A stretch of DNA of 64,000 nt from a virus: the IMG/VR virus record IMGVR_UViG_3300027668_000013, positions 1 through 64,000 of that record, one strand, 5' to 3'. Both the position numbers and the translations under genes were made by a program. The notes under the pieces are model-generated. The model did no database searches, was not told the origin of the DNA, and saw nothing but the letters and a program-made list of their open reading frames with translations. This document shows positions 23,158 through 33,300 of the stretch, in pieces. The stretch's first letter is position 1. Each line of letters begins with the position of its first letter.

Positions 23158-24171
23158 TTACATCATTAAAAAAAAATTATTATTTCCTGTAGAAGCTTCA
23201 GTAGTTACACTACCGTTTAAAGTAATATTTCTGGTTGTAGCATCAGTTGACGCTACGGTTAATGTTTCACTATTATAATCAGCTTCTGATAAACTTGTTT
23301 TAAGTCTTACATAAACTGTTCTTGGTTCTGATACAAGGTCACCCCCAGATCTACCTATTGACGCAGTTCCTCCAAACCCACTCCCACTTGATAATGATAC
23401 TTCATAATTAGTAGGTGCGGTAATAATTGCGTTTGCAGTTAAGTCATCTCCAGATACAGTAAAGGTTTGATTTGAACTTGGTCCAGAACCTTCCTCATAA
23501 GTAAATCCACTTAATGCTGTTTCTGAAACAGTAAGAGTTGGAGTTGCAGAAACTGCTGCTTTTATTTCTATAGTATTGTTAGTAAACTGCTTCCAACTTG
23601 CACTTGCAGTTACAACACAAGTAACTGTTCCTGATACTTCCTGAGTAGAAAGACCAACCCCCATTTTATTACCAATGTTTAGATTGTGTCTTTTGATTAA
23701 AGTTTGGCCCCCTATTGTCCAACTCCCTTGAGATGGGGATTGAGTACTGATACCCATTAATAACATTCTTGATCCAGCAGTTACTCCAGTTCTGTTTCTT
23801 GAGTGAGGTGTGTTTGCTACATCGTTATTTCCAACAACTCCACCATCAGAAGACGCTCCTGTAAATGAATAAACATGAGTTCCAATTGGATTCCAAGTTC
23901 CAGCAGTCATGGTTATTTTAACTTGATTTGTTCCAGTTGCTGGGTTGGCTAAAACAAAAAACCCATACTTATTAGTAGATCCGTTGTGATACAATCTTGA
24001 TGTTAAAGTAACATTATTGTATTTGATGTTGCTTATCTGGTTAGATTTATTATGAGCAATAGCAATAACAAGAAATCTATCATCACCTGTATTTTGGCTA
24101 TGATTAAATGTAACAGTAGTTCCTCCCGGATTTGTTACATTAGTTGTTTTTGTTCCTGCTGCTATCGCCAT
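23158..24171 (-). CDS. Beta-sandwich protein with flavobacterial Ig-like domain, 337 aa
   Basis: Residues about 1-205 form one beta-sandwich (MAIAAGTKTTNVTNPGGTT onward). Residues about 215-325 match an Ig-like repeat found in secreted and T9SS-associated proteins of Bacteroidetes: LTVSETALSGFTYEEGSGP, then FTVSGDDL, APTNYEVSLSSGSGF, YVRLKTSLSEADYNSETL and ITLNGSV. Such domains often bind carbohydrate or act as spacers. In a phage tail region this suggests an adhesion function and gene exchange with a flavobacterial host. It is followed closely by the 131-aa gene. Confidence 0.65.
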   Translation of the reverse strand: MAIAAGTKTTNVTNPGGTTVTFNHSQNTGDDRFLVIAIAHNKSNQISNIKYNNVTLTSRLYHNGSTNKYGFFVLANPATGTNQVKITMTAGTWNPIGTHVYSFTGASSDGGVVGNNDVANTPHSRNRTGVTAGSRMLLMGISTQSPSQGSWTIGGQTLIKRHNLNIGNKMGVGLSTQEVSGTVTCVVTASASWKQFTNNTIEIKAAVSATPTLTVSETALSGFTYEEGSGPSSNQTFTVSGDDLTANAIITAPTNYEVSLSSGSGFGGTASIGRSGGDLVSEPRTVYVRLKTSLSEADYNSETLTVASTDATTRNITLNGSVTTEASTGNNNFFLMM

Positions 24172-24172
24172 A

Positions 24173-24463
24173 CTAAAGTTGGTTTATGTTTGTTACCTCA
24201 ACACCTTTTAATTCACCAGAATCATAAACTTCTGTTCTTGCTTCATAAACATGTTCAACGTTATTATCGGTAAAAAATGTTGAAATATCAAGAGTTTCCA
24301 TTTCCAAAGCAACTCTATTATCTTCAATAAAAGTTCCTAAAGTATTATCATATAAATTATTTATTTCTTCTTGTAAAGAAATATCTGTAGTAAAAGCATG
24401 CTCAGAAAACTTTAATTCTCCAGGTATGTCACTTAACTCTATTTTACTTATAACTATATACAT
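24173..24463 (-). CDS. Hypothetical protein, 96 aa
   Basis: The product is acidic and not recognised (MYIVISKIELSDIPGELKF). Its length and location, between the fibre gene and the Ig-domain gene, with one base to the latter and 11 bases to the former, suggest a small tail accessory or fibre-assembly protein such as a chaperone. It has no cysteine and no membrane segment. Confidence 0.45.
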   Translation of the reverse strand: MYIVISKIELSDIPGELKFSEHAFTTDISLQEEINNLYDNTLGTFIEDNRVALEMETLDISTFFTDNNVEHVYEARTEVYDSGELKGVEVTNINQL

Positions 24464-24474
24464 TAGTCTTCATT

Positions 24475-26910
24475 TTATGGTTGAACTTGTACTGCTACAA
24501 CATCCCATTTAGTATCTACTACATTATATTTACAACCTATGTAAACTGTTTTACCTGCCACAGTTGTAGTTGGTAAAGCTCCTGTATAATCTACAAATAT
24601 AGCGTTCCAAGTTAATCCGTAAGCATTTCCGTTATCTTTTATTCTAAAAGTTAATTCTTTTCCCTCATAAAATGAAGATGCTACACCAGTTGGTACTGCT
24701 ATTGTTAAAGCACTTGCTAATGCTGAAACAATTTCCATTTCTGAACTATCAATATTAGGCGTTATAGTTGTTGCACTTGCAACAGAAACGCTTTCAATAT
24801 TACCTTTTATCTTTTCCCAAGCCGTACCGTTCCAAAAGAACTTTTTATTTTTATCAGTGTCAAAACCTTCTAATCCTTTTTGATCTGCATTAAATGAGCC
24901 ACTACTATTTATAAAACCGTTAGTTGTAGTTCTTACATTTGCAAAAAATAGTTGTTGGTAAGTATTAGCACTTGCGTTTTGAATTGTAAACTTTGCCCCT
25001 GTTATTCCTGTTTGACCACCTACCACTAAGGATGTTGCATCAATATGAGAAGCACCACTTTGTAAGTCTACAATCAACCCTCTTGAAGAGTGATAAAGTT
25101 GTATGTGTGGAACTCCACCTTGAGCAAAAGTTAGAAATATAACACCTTGACTGCTGTTAGCTGTAGTTATTCTTCCAGCAGTACCTAAATTAATTCCCGT
25201 TGTTCCATTATTGTCTATAAGTCTTAAAAGACTTGATGCTTGATTACTTGGGTTATACATTATGTGTGCAACATTGACAACTTTTGCACCACCCCAACAA
25301 GTTTGTCCGTTATTTCTTACATCTAATAAACTAAGGTTATTAACATCAGTAACTTTGAACCCGCTTGTTGATGCTGAATTGTTCGATCCCTTAATTAACG
25401 TATCTTCTTGAATGCTGAATTTTTCGTTTGCTATTGGAGATGGCGCCGTCGTTTGCGTAGACCAAACAAAAACGCCCGTATCCATTGATCCATAAAAAGT
25501 TGAACTATCGTTTGATTTGAAATTAACCTTGTTTGACTTAAACCACGTTGCCCAAGCGGGTGACGTAACATTAAACACTATATTTATTCCCAATTCTATC
25601 GAAGTGGGAATAGTTCCATTTGATTGACCAGTCAATATTAAATCATCTCCTAAAGTGTTTATTTTTGCCCCTCCATTTCTAAAAGTTATAATTCCAACAT
25701 TTGCGCCCGATCCCTTTATTGATACAGAAGGAATTGCGCCAACTGCATCGGCATCACCAGCATAAAAATTTAGATTTGTCCCATTTTCCCATTGAATAGA
25801 TTGATTTGTGCCTCTAAATCTTAATTTAGAGATACCTGCAATTGCTGACCTTGTATAAGTCCGTATTAAATCTGTTTGAACTAAGTCAGAAGTTGAAAGA
25901 TTATCACTACTTGCCAAAGCTGCAATAGCTTGTTTTATTCTTTGTGCAGTAAATCTTTTAGCGTTTGTATCTGTCCCTGCTTCTATTTCTGCTTGAGTTA
26001 TTAAAGGTACTTGGTTATTATAAGCAGTTTCTATTTCCGCATCTGTTTGATCAGTTGTTGCACTGGCTTCAATTCCGGATAACTTATTAGTCTGTGCTGA
26101 ACTAATACCAGTTTTAGCTGTGTTTAAAGCTATTGCATTTGCATTGACTTGGATGTCCGCTGCTCTGGAGTTAATATTAGTTACGTTAGTTGCTATTGCA
26201 GTAGCGTTAGTTGCTATGCCAGAAATATCTTGATCTCCTGTATTAGTACCATTTACTGTTCCTAATTTAGTTTTTTCTGCATCGGTAAAAGCATTTGTAT
26301 CATTTTCCCCCTCATAGGAAGACTTAATCTGTGCACCTGTTTGATCTGCTGTTGCTCCATTTTCTACATTAATTATAGATCTTACTGAAGCAGGATTTAA
26401 ATCTTCAGGATCTCCTGTTCCACCAGTTAATCTACCTTTAATTGCACCAGAAAGCATGTTTGCCAACTTATTGTTACTTATTTTATCATCTCCTATAGTA
26501 AGAACTGTTGTTCCTGTTACATCTCCTGAATGGTTTACTACTAAATCACCTCCGCCAGCATTTGATAATCTACCGTCATAAATTACAACACTATTTACTT
26601 CAAGTACCCCATATCCAGAGTAAGAAATTACTCCTGTACCATTGTTTACAGGAATAGTATTTAAAACAACTACACCTTCAATAAAAAGAGTAACAGTTTC
26701 AGTAGAATTAAACTCTACTATATCGTGTTCTAAACTACTAACGGTATTGTCAGAATTTTCCAATCGTCCATAAAATCCAGACCTTGCAATATTTAAACCA
26801 ATAAATTTTTCTACGAATTGTTTAGTCTGATATTTTTTATTTCTAAATAATTCAGTTGCATTTTCAATAATGCTTATAACATCTATGTTTTTTATGTCTT
26901 TAAATTTCAT
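24475..26910 (-). CDS. Tail fibre protein, 811 aa
   Basis: The N-terminal 160 residues are a virion-attachment and linker region. Residues about 180-330 hold repeats typical of phage tail fibres: DQTGAQIKSSYEGENDTNAF and TDAEKTKLGTVNGTN, then GDQDISG, then DQTDAEIETAYNN with QAEIEAGTDTNAKRFTAQ and RIKQAIAAL. The rest is beta-rich, ending in a small C-terminal domain (GNAYGLTWNAIFVDY). These proteins are usually trimers that contact host surface glycans. An intergenic gap of 100 bases, the largest within this part of the block, precedes it and may hold a promoter. Confidence 0.7.
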   Translation of the reverse strand: MKFKDIKNIDVISIIENATELFRNKKYQTKQFVEKFIGLNIARSGFYGRLENSDNTVSSLEHDIVEFNSTETVTLFIEGVVVLNTIPVNNGTGVISYSGYGVLEVNSVVIYDGRLSNAGGGDLVVNHSGDVTGTTVLTIGDDKISNNKLANMLSGAIKGRLTGGTGDPEDLNPASVRSIINVENGATADQTGAQIKSSYEGENDTNAFTDAEKTKLGTVNGTNTGDQDISGIATNATAIATNVTNINSRAADIQVNANAIALNTAKTGISSAQTNKLSGIEASATTDQTDAEIETAYNNQVPLITQAEIEAGTDTNAKRFTAQRIKQAIAALASSDNLSTSDLVQTDLIRTYTRSAIAGISKLRFRGTNQSIQWENGTNLNFYAGDADAVGAIPSVSIKGSGANVGIITFRNGGAKINTLGDDLILTGQSNGTIPTSIELGINIVFNVTSPAWATWFKSNKVNFKSNDSSTFYGSMDTGVFVWSTQTTAPSPIANEKFSIQEDTLIKGSNNSASTSGFKVTDVNNLSLLDVRNNGQTCWGGAKVVNVAHIMYNPSNQASSLLRLIDNNGTTGINLGTAGRITTANSSQGVIFLTFAQGGVPHIQLYHSSRGLIVDLQSGASHIDATSLVVGGQTGITGAKFTIQNASANTYQQLFFANVRTTTNGFINSSGSFNADQKGLEGFDTDKNKKFFWNGTAWEKIKGNIESVSVASATTITPNIDSSEMEIVSALASALTIAVPTGVASSFYEGKELTFRIKDNGNAYGLTWNAIFVDYTGALPTTTVAGKTVYIGCKYNVVDTKWDVVAVQVQP

Positions 26911-27010
26911 ACTTTAAAATTTTAATGATACTGTCTCCCACTAAACATTAAACGTATAAAAAAATACAACTTTGTTTATAAAGATAAGTAAAATTTTACT
27001 ACTAATAAAC
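26911..27010 (-). other. AT-rich gap with palindrome, upstream of the fibre module
   Basis: This 100-base gap is the widest in the late block before the fibre genes. It includes a perfect 14-base palindrome AGTAAAATTTTACT at 26987-27000 and near-matches to TAnnTTTG on the minus strand (TATCTTTA, TACGTTTA), each differing at the last base. These could form a promoter for the fibre and lysis genes. No terminator with a proper T-run is seen. Confidence 0.35.
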
Positions 27011-30000
27011 TTACATTGTATTTGTATTTACTAAATACTGGTACGATTTCTTTACGTCTTTTGCTACAAACTGTTTATAAAAAGGATTAAATAATTTTTG
27101 CACATTTACATAAGTTTTAGATTCTCCTTTAAATTGACCACGTTCATAATATTCTGGAGAAATACCAAAACCATCTTCCATAAGTTGAACTCCCGTTCTG
27201 TATAATGCTTCTAATATTGATATTGTTGCCGATGGACTTTTTATAAATCTTAAACCTTCTCCAAATATACCTACCGGGGTATAGAAAGCAAGTTCTCCAT
27301 ATTGCCTTCTCATTAAATATGCTAAAGCATATATCTTTCTTTCATCATCTTCATCACCAACACCTTCAGCTAATTTAACTAACAGAGTAGAAGCAATTAA
27401 AGTTGCAACTGTCATTGATAATTCTGCAATAGCACTTTTTATATTTCCTTTTTCGGTATCTGTAAGCTTATTCCATTCTTTAGAATAAACTTCTGTTTGC
27501 ATAAATTTACCATGTTTCCATAGTTTACTTAAATACATAATTCCAGACACGTAAGTTCCTTCTTTAAACTCTTCTGAGAATTGAGAATACATTGCTCTAT
27601 CTTCTAAATTAGAGTCTATATCTTTAAATAAATTTTCTCCACCTCTCCATCTTCTTTGAACACCAGGTATCATCCATTTCTTTAAAAAGAATACAAGCTT
27701 TCCATACCAATGTCTTTGTATTTGAGCTTTATTGTTCTCGTCGTAGTTACCATGAAGATCTTTTACTACTTCTTTTAATATTTTAGACATTACAAATTCT
27801 ATGTCTGGAGCATCTTCATATCCTTCAACTTTCCAATCTTTGTTTTTTAAAGTTAACTTTCCTTTTGTAGCCTCTTTATCTTTTGGATCATAGTAAGCTT
27901 CATCTAAACTTATTGCTTCTTCTCTTGTTGCAACTACATTACCATTTTTACCAATATACTCGCCATTTTTATTAACTACTTTTTTATTATTTAAAAAAGC
28001 ATAAACAACTGTACCGTGTATGTAATGTTCCGCAGCACTATTTATAGCATGTAAACTTTGCATTCCTGCCATGTTCTTAAATCTACTATCTTTAGTAAGT
28101 TTGTTCGACATCCCAGTAAAATCCATAGAAGTATCTACAAATTTTTCAATAAGCATTTGAGTTTTAGATGTAGGATAACCTACTCTACCAATATCTGCAG
28201 ACCAATTTGTAAAGTCTAACATGTATTTAAGTTCAGCGGCTCTTAAATCTTTTCTTCCATAGTGCTGTCCTCTAACACCTTCAAACCAGTTCATTACTTT
28301 ACCAGCAAGCATGTTTGCACCACCTCCCATATAATTTGCAATAAGGAAATTATTAGAAGACCATCCTATAAGACCGTCGGTTAAAGAATCTACATCCATA
28401 CCGAGTATCTTGAAATCAGATTTAACCATTTGTCTACCATACAGTCTATCTTCAATTATACCTTTTATTAACTCATAACTCTGAGAAGTTTTCCCACTTT
28501 CTAATATTTCTTGCTCTTCATCTAATTCTACACCAGCTAAATTTTTAACTTTACTAAGTAATCTTTTAGAACCTCTATTTTTAACAACACTTCTTTCTCC
28601 CATAATATCAGAAAGAACTTCTATTTGTGTTTTTATTGCATTTTTATTCTTATAATTAAGGGATACAAATCTATTTGTTAAAGCCATTCCCATTAAATCA
28701 TAAGACTGATCTTCGTATTCTAATTTGCTTCTAAAAGGAATATTAACTCTTTTTAATACGTTTCCAGATTCATCAGTAACAACTTTTACCCCTTTACCAT
28801 CTTCTGTAAGATCTCCGTATTTATCAGATTCATCTTTTTGAACTCTTTTAAGTTCTTTCCAAACCCTACTTGCAGTTTTTTTCGCTCCATTATCTGTTAA
28901 AGTTTCAGAAAGAGCTTTACTAATACCAGGTAGTTTGAATCCTAACTTGGCTTGTTGAGGGACATTGTTATCTGAATCTTTATTAAACTGAATAAGATAA
29001 TCATACATTTCTTTTTTTCTACTATCTTTTTGTAGAGCAAAGTATTGTGGATTAAGATTGTCTTTTTCTGGATAATTTTTTTGAAATTCTTCTTTTAATT
29101 CACGTCTTTTTTTAGCACTTTCCTCTTTAAATAATTTTTGATTTAATTCATTTTTAGCTGTATAATAAGTAGAATAATATAGTTGTACATAATAGTTAGT
29201 TTCTTTACCATTAATCTTTTCAATAATATTATTGTACAATTCCTTTTGATTTGTAGGAGTTACTGATTTTCCAAAACCTTTTTTAAATTCTTTCCAAGTG
29301 TCTATTGCATCTACTCTTTTGTCAATAAATTCAGCTTGACTACTTTTTTCAGCGCGTTCTAACATCTGAACTGTTAATTGTACAAGATGATCATTAATTC
29401 CTTTTGGATCTATAAGTAATTTAGAAAAAGCACTAATATCTTTTTTAGAAACGTCTAACATTTCTCTTAGGGTTTTCTTCTCTTCCCTTAGAATTTTTGC
29501 AGCATTATCATTCATTGCCTGTTTGATATATGCTTTTGCCGCTAAGTTGTGCTCTTTTGCACTAAGCTTTGTTTTAGAACGAGGGTTATTAACTCTAAAC
29601 TCCCTTGCAAATTTTTCTTTATATGTATCTCTTACTAAAGAAGATTCGTTTGCAAGAATATCAACCATTACATCTTTAGAGTACGCTATATATTTTGCAT
29701 CAAAAGAATCTACTCTACCTGCAGCACTTGCAATTCTTGCCTTAAAACTTTTAGGAATATCATCTCTACTTTCTATTATTTTAGCAAGATCTTTAACCAT
29801 GTCAAAAGTACCAGCATAATCACGAAGTCTTTTTAAATTTCCAGGGCTCTTTTTAAAAGAACCACTTTCTATTTTTTCTATTAAACTTCCAGTAACATCA
29901 ACTTTTCTACCACCTACTACTTTAGTATATCCTAAATGAGAATCTATGTTTTGTATGTAAATTAAAATTGATTTTGTAATATCTGCTTTTTCAAAGTCTT

Positions 30001-30337
30001 CTATTAATTGTTTTAATTTTTTTATAGATTCTTCTTTTTTAGAACCTTCGTAAATATTGTATTTAGTACGTAAAGAATTTAAAATTCTATTTCTTTGTTT
30101 AGAAATTTTCATAAAAAAGTCAGAGTCTAAATCCTGTTTTTCATTCATTTCAAAAGAAGCTTCAGAACCATCCGTCATTGAATAACTACCATCTGCATCA
30201 ATAATTGGCATTTCATAACCATTCTTAGAAAAAATAAAGTAGGCTTCTAATTCTCCTACTTTTTCTACTAAGATATTCCAATCGCTTTTTTCTTGAGTTG
30301 GATCTGTTTTAAAACTTATATTGGGACAATTTGCCAT
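27011..30337 (-). CDS. Large virion cargo protein downstream of RNA polymerase, 1108 aa
   Basis: The N-terminus (MANCPNISFKTD, then WNILVEKVGELEAYFIF) resembles the opening of the last cargo/polymerase-region protein of crAss-like phages. The body is highly helical and lysine-rich (residues about 75-480), consistent with a coiled, DNA-associated or ejectable internal protein. Hydrophobic stretches occur near residues 980-1000 (AELSMTVATLIASTLLV), which could insert in a membrane. It sits six bases after the giant polymerase gene and would be co-expressed with it. No catalytic motif is visible. Confidence 0.6.
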   Translation of the reverse strand: MANCPNISFKTDPTQEKSDWNILVEKVGELEAYFIFSKNGYEMPIIDADGSYSMTDGSEASFEMNEKQDLDSDFFMKISKQRNRILNSLRTKYNIYEGSKKEESIKKLKQLIEDFEKADITKSILIYIQNIDSHLGYTKVVGGRKVDVTGSLIEKIESGSFKKSPGNLKRLRDYAGTFDMVKDLAKIIESRDDIPKSFKARIASAAGRVDSFDAKYIAYSKDVMVDILANESSLVRDTYKEKFAREFRVNNPRSKTKLSAKEHNLAAKAYIKQAMNDNAAKILREEKKTLREMLDVSKKDISAFSKLLIDPKGINDHLVQLTVQMLERAEKSSQAEFIDKRVDAIDTWKEFKKGFGKSVTPTNQKELYNNIIEKINGKETNYYVQLYYSTYYTAKNELNQKLFKEESAKKRRELKEEFQKNYPEKDNLNPQYFALQKDSRKKEMYDYLIQFNKDSDNNVPQQAKLGFKLPGISKALSETLTDNGAKKTASRVWKELKRVQKDESDKYGDLTEDGKGVKVVTDESGNVLKRVNIPFRSKLEYEDQSYDLMGMALTNRFVSLNYKNKNAIKTQIEVLSDIMGERSVVKNRGSKRLLSKVKNLAGVELDEEQEILESGKTSQSYELIKGIIEDRLYGRQMVKSDFKILGMDVDSLTDGLIGWSSNNFLIANYMGGGANMLAGKVMNWFEGVRGQHYGRKDLRAAELKYMLDFTNWSADIGRVGYPTSKTQMLIEKFVDTSMDFTGMSNKLTKDSRFKNMAGMQSLHAINSAAEHYIHGTVVYAFLNNKKVVNKNGEYIGKNGNVVATREEAISLDEAYYDPKDKEATKGKLTLKNKDWKVEGYEDAPDIEFVMSKILKEVVKDLHGNYDENNKAQIQRHWYGKLVFFLKKWMIPGVQRRWRGGENLFKDIDSNLEDRAMYSQFSEEFKEGTYVSGIMYLSKLWKHGKFMQTEVYSKEWNKLTDTEKGNIKSAIAELSMTVATLIASTLLVKLAEGVGDEDDERKIYALAYLMRRQYGELAFYTPVGIFGEGLRFIKSPSATISILEALYRTGVQLMEDGFGISPEYYERGQFKGESKTYVNVQKLFNPFYKQFVAKDVKKSYQYLVNTNTM

Positions 30338-30343
30338 AACTAT

Positions 30344-33300
30344 TTATTTACATGAGTTATTTAAAGATAATAACAATCCTTGAATGTCAAAGCGACTAAT
30401 CTTTGCTTTAGCCAAAGCTACTGCTTCTTCTTGAGTTGACGCACCTTTTGGTAACATACTTTTTCCTTCTTTTAAATCAGCAGCTGCATCTTTATCAACA
30501 TTTTCTATTAAAACATCATCAACTATATATGCTTGATAAACAACACTGCCTTCTACAATTTCTCTTCTAACTTCTACTCTAAATCCAGAAACTTCGTTTA
30601 CTCTAAAAACTTTAACTACAGACTCGTCTTCATTTTTAATTTCTTCTATTGAAGGAGGTTTAGGTAAATCTTCTACTTTAGGTACAGAAGCTTTATTTTC
30701 AACAACATCTGCAACCGTATCTTTTCTAAACTGTTCAACCATTTCTTTATCTTGAGGAACTTCTATTAGTTCAGAAGATAAAATAGACTGATGTTCTTCT
30801 GGAATTGGTTTACCAACTGAATTAGGACTATGGAATTTACCAAACTCTATATTCCCTTCTGTATCATAACTGTACTCTGTAGGAACTAATAAGATACTTG
30901 TAGTTGCAACTTCAAATCCTTTTTGTTCAAGCATCTCTTTATAGATACTAAGTTGTCTACTCCAACCTGTTAATTTAGATTCGAACATACCGTCATTATA
31001 TAAATTGCTATCCCAGAATTGTTGTTTGTCTGAATTAAATATTTTGTTTTTAAAATCAATAATGTGAAGTTTTCCATCTGAATCTACACCAAGTAAATCA
31101 AGAGTACCACCGATACCATCTTTTCCTTGGGCTTTGATTTGTTCTGCTGTAAAGTTTGCGTTTAAGAACAATTCTTTAGAAATAAATTTCATGTCAGGGA
31201 AAGACGATTTAATAGATGTTAAGTGATCTACTAATAAGTCAAACTCTTTTTGAGTTACGTTATTTAATTTAAATCCGTTTTCTTTATTTTGAGTATCTGC
31301 TTCTTTAACATATTCTGCTAAAGTTTTTACTTTACCACCATCAAAAATATCTCGTCCTACATTATCTACAAAGTTTCCTACAGAAGCTCCTGCTTTCATT
31401 GCTGGTTTAGCTTCAGATTGTTTAATTGCTTTATCTACAACCGCTTTTCCTATAGGAGATGTAATTCCTCCTTTTAAAACAGCTCCTGTTTTTAAATTAG
31501 TTATTTTCCCATTTTTAAAATCTACGCTATATTTAATACCATTGTATTCTACTCCTAATTTACGTGTTACATAATTAGATTGTCTTTCTAAAACTTGGTC
31601 TCCTAATTTATAAACAGACTCTTCGCCTATATCACTTTCAACTGTTGCCAAAGATGATTGTTTAGAAACTTCTTGTAAACCGTCAAGTTTACTTATAGTA
31701 GTTTCTGCTGGTGTTTGTTCAGTAGTTTTATTCATTTTTAACATTCCAGTATCAACCCATTCTTTACTAAATACAATATTAGAAGGTCTGTCTATTAAAC
31801 CTTCAGCGTCATTAAACATTTCAATCATTTCTAATCCTGTATAACCATTTAAAGACATTTCTGTAGTATTTCTATAAGCTACTTTAAATTGTTTATTAGG
31901 ATTTTGTTTAGCTGCTTCATATAGTTTAATTATACTTGTTGTAATATCTCCTTTAGAAATAGATTTAAAACCTCTATTTTCTTTTATTCTTAAGTCTTTT
32001 GTAGGTAAAGCATAAGCATTTCCTTGTAATCCTTCACCTTGTCCGGATGTAGCTCCAAATTGATCTTTAGCAATTTTAGCTGCTCCTTTTCCATGTCTCC
32101 CTTCAGGATTACTTCCGAATACAAATATAGTATTAGGTTCAGGAGTTATATTTCCTTCATAATACTGTTCAACATTTTCTTCTTCTGTTTCTTCCGTTTC
32201 TGTTTCTTCCGTTACTTCTTCAAGTATTGGTTCGTTACCATTTCTAAAAGAAGGACTATCATCATTGGTAATATATCCAACTCCAGAAGATTGATTACCA
32301 ATACTATTTTCATAGTCCGGACTTAGTGTGCTTTCAAAAGGACTTACAATTGAAGATTCAACCTCTGTATCATAAGCATACTCTGTTATATGATTTCCTT
32401 TTTGACTCATTCCTAAAGTAGGAACTCTTTTATAATATTGTTTTCCTCCTTTTTCTCCCATGCGTTTATATAATAATTTAGAAGTTTCATGTTTATATCC
32501 TGTATCAACATCTTCGTCTACAAATTTTTTCTTAGGTGTAAGTACAATAAACTTTCTAAGTTTACCCTCCCCATGATCTGAATAAAAAGAATAAGGAATA
32601 TATTTAGAATCTACACTAAAACCACCTTTGTATTTATTTAAAGCACCAGTTTTATCCGCAATACCTTTAAGCTTTTTATCATTTATAGTATGAGTAGGTA
32701 AAATATCAACATTATGACCAATAAATTGATCAAAGAAAGTATCAAAATTCACACCTTCTGCAAATGTGTTTTCCATAATAGAATTAAAAGGTAATACTCC
32801 ATCTTCCATTGATCTTTGTAAAATCGTATTTGGAATTAAATCGTAAAACGAATTTATATTTTTTTGGAAACCAGAAGATGCATAAGCATACTTTATTAAG
32901 TCTGTTGCAAATGCTTTTGTTTCTTCATTATCATATAACTCTTCCCACTCTAACCACAATGGATCTTTTTCTCTACCTTCTTTTTTCTTAGAAGAAGCAA
33001 AGGTAACAAAGTCTGGTCCTTTTCCAGGATTAACTAAAGTACCTAAAGAATTTAAAAAGGAATTAGAAGAATACAATTCTGTATTTCTCAATTTAAGTAA
33101 TCTTTTAGCCATACTTCTGTCTCCAAAAAACATTGCTTTTGTATTTTCAGGACTTAAATTAAGAGCATTTGAAAATGAATACGTTTGATATGCTTTAAGT
33201 ACTTTTCTATTAAATTCAACATCTGTACCATCATAATTTTGATATGTAGAGTTTAATCCTATTTCTTGATTTGTTTTTATAACAAGATCAATCATAGGTT

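Noticed and set aside
26987-27000. Palindrome AGTAAAATTTTACT as a terminator for the 1108-aa cargo gene
   Set aside because: The stem is all A-T except one G-C pair at each end, has no loop of usual size, and no T-run of seven or more follows directly; it is more likely an operator-like or chance palindrome.
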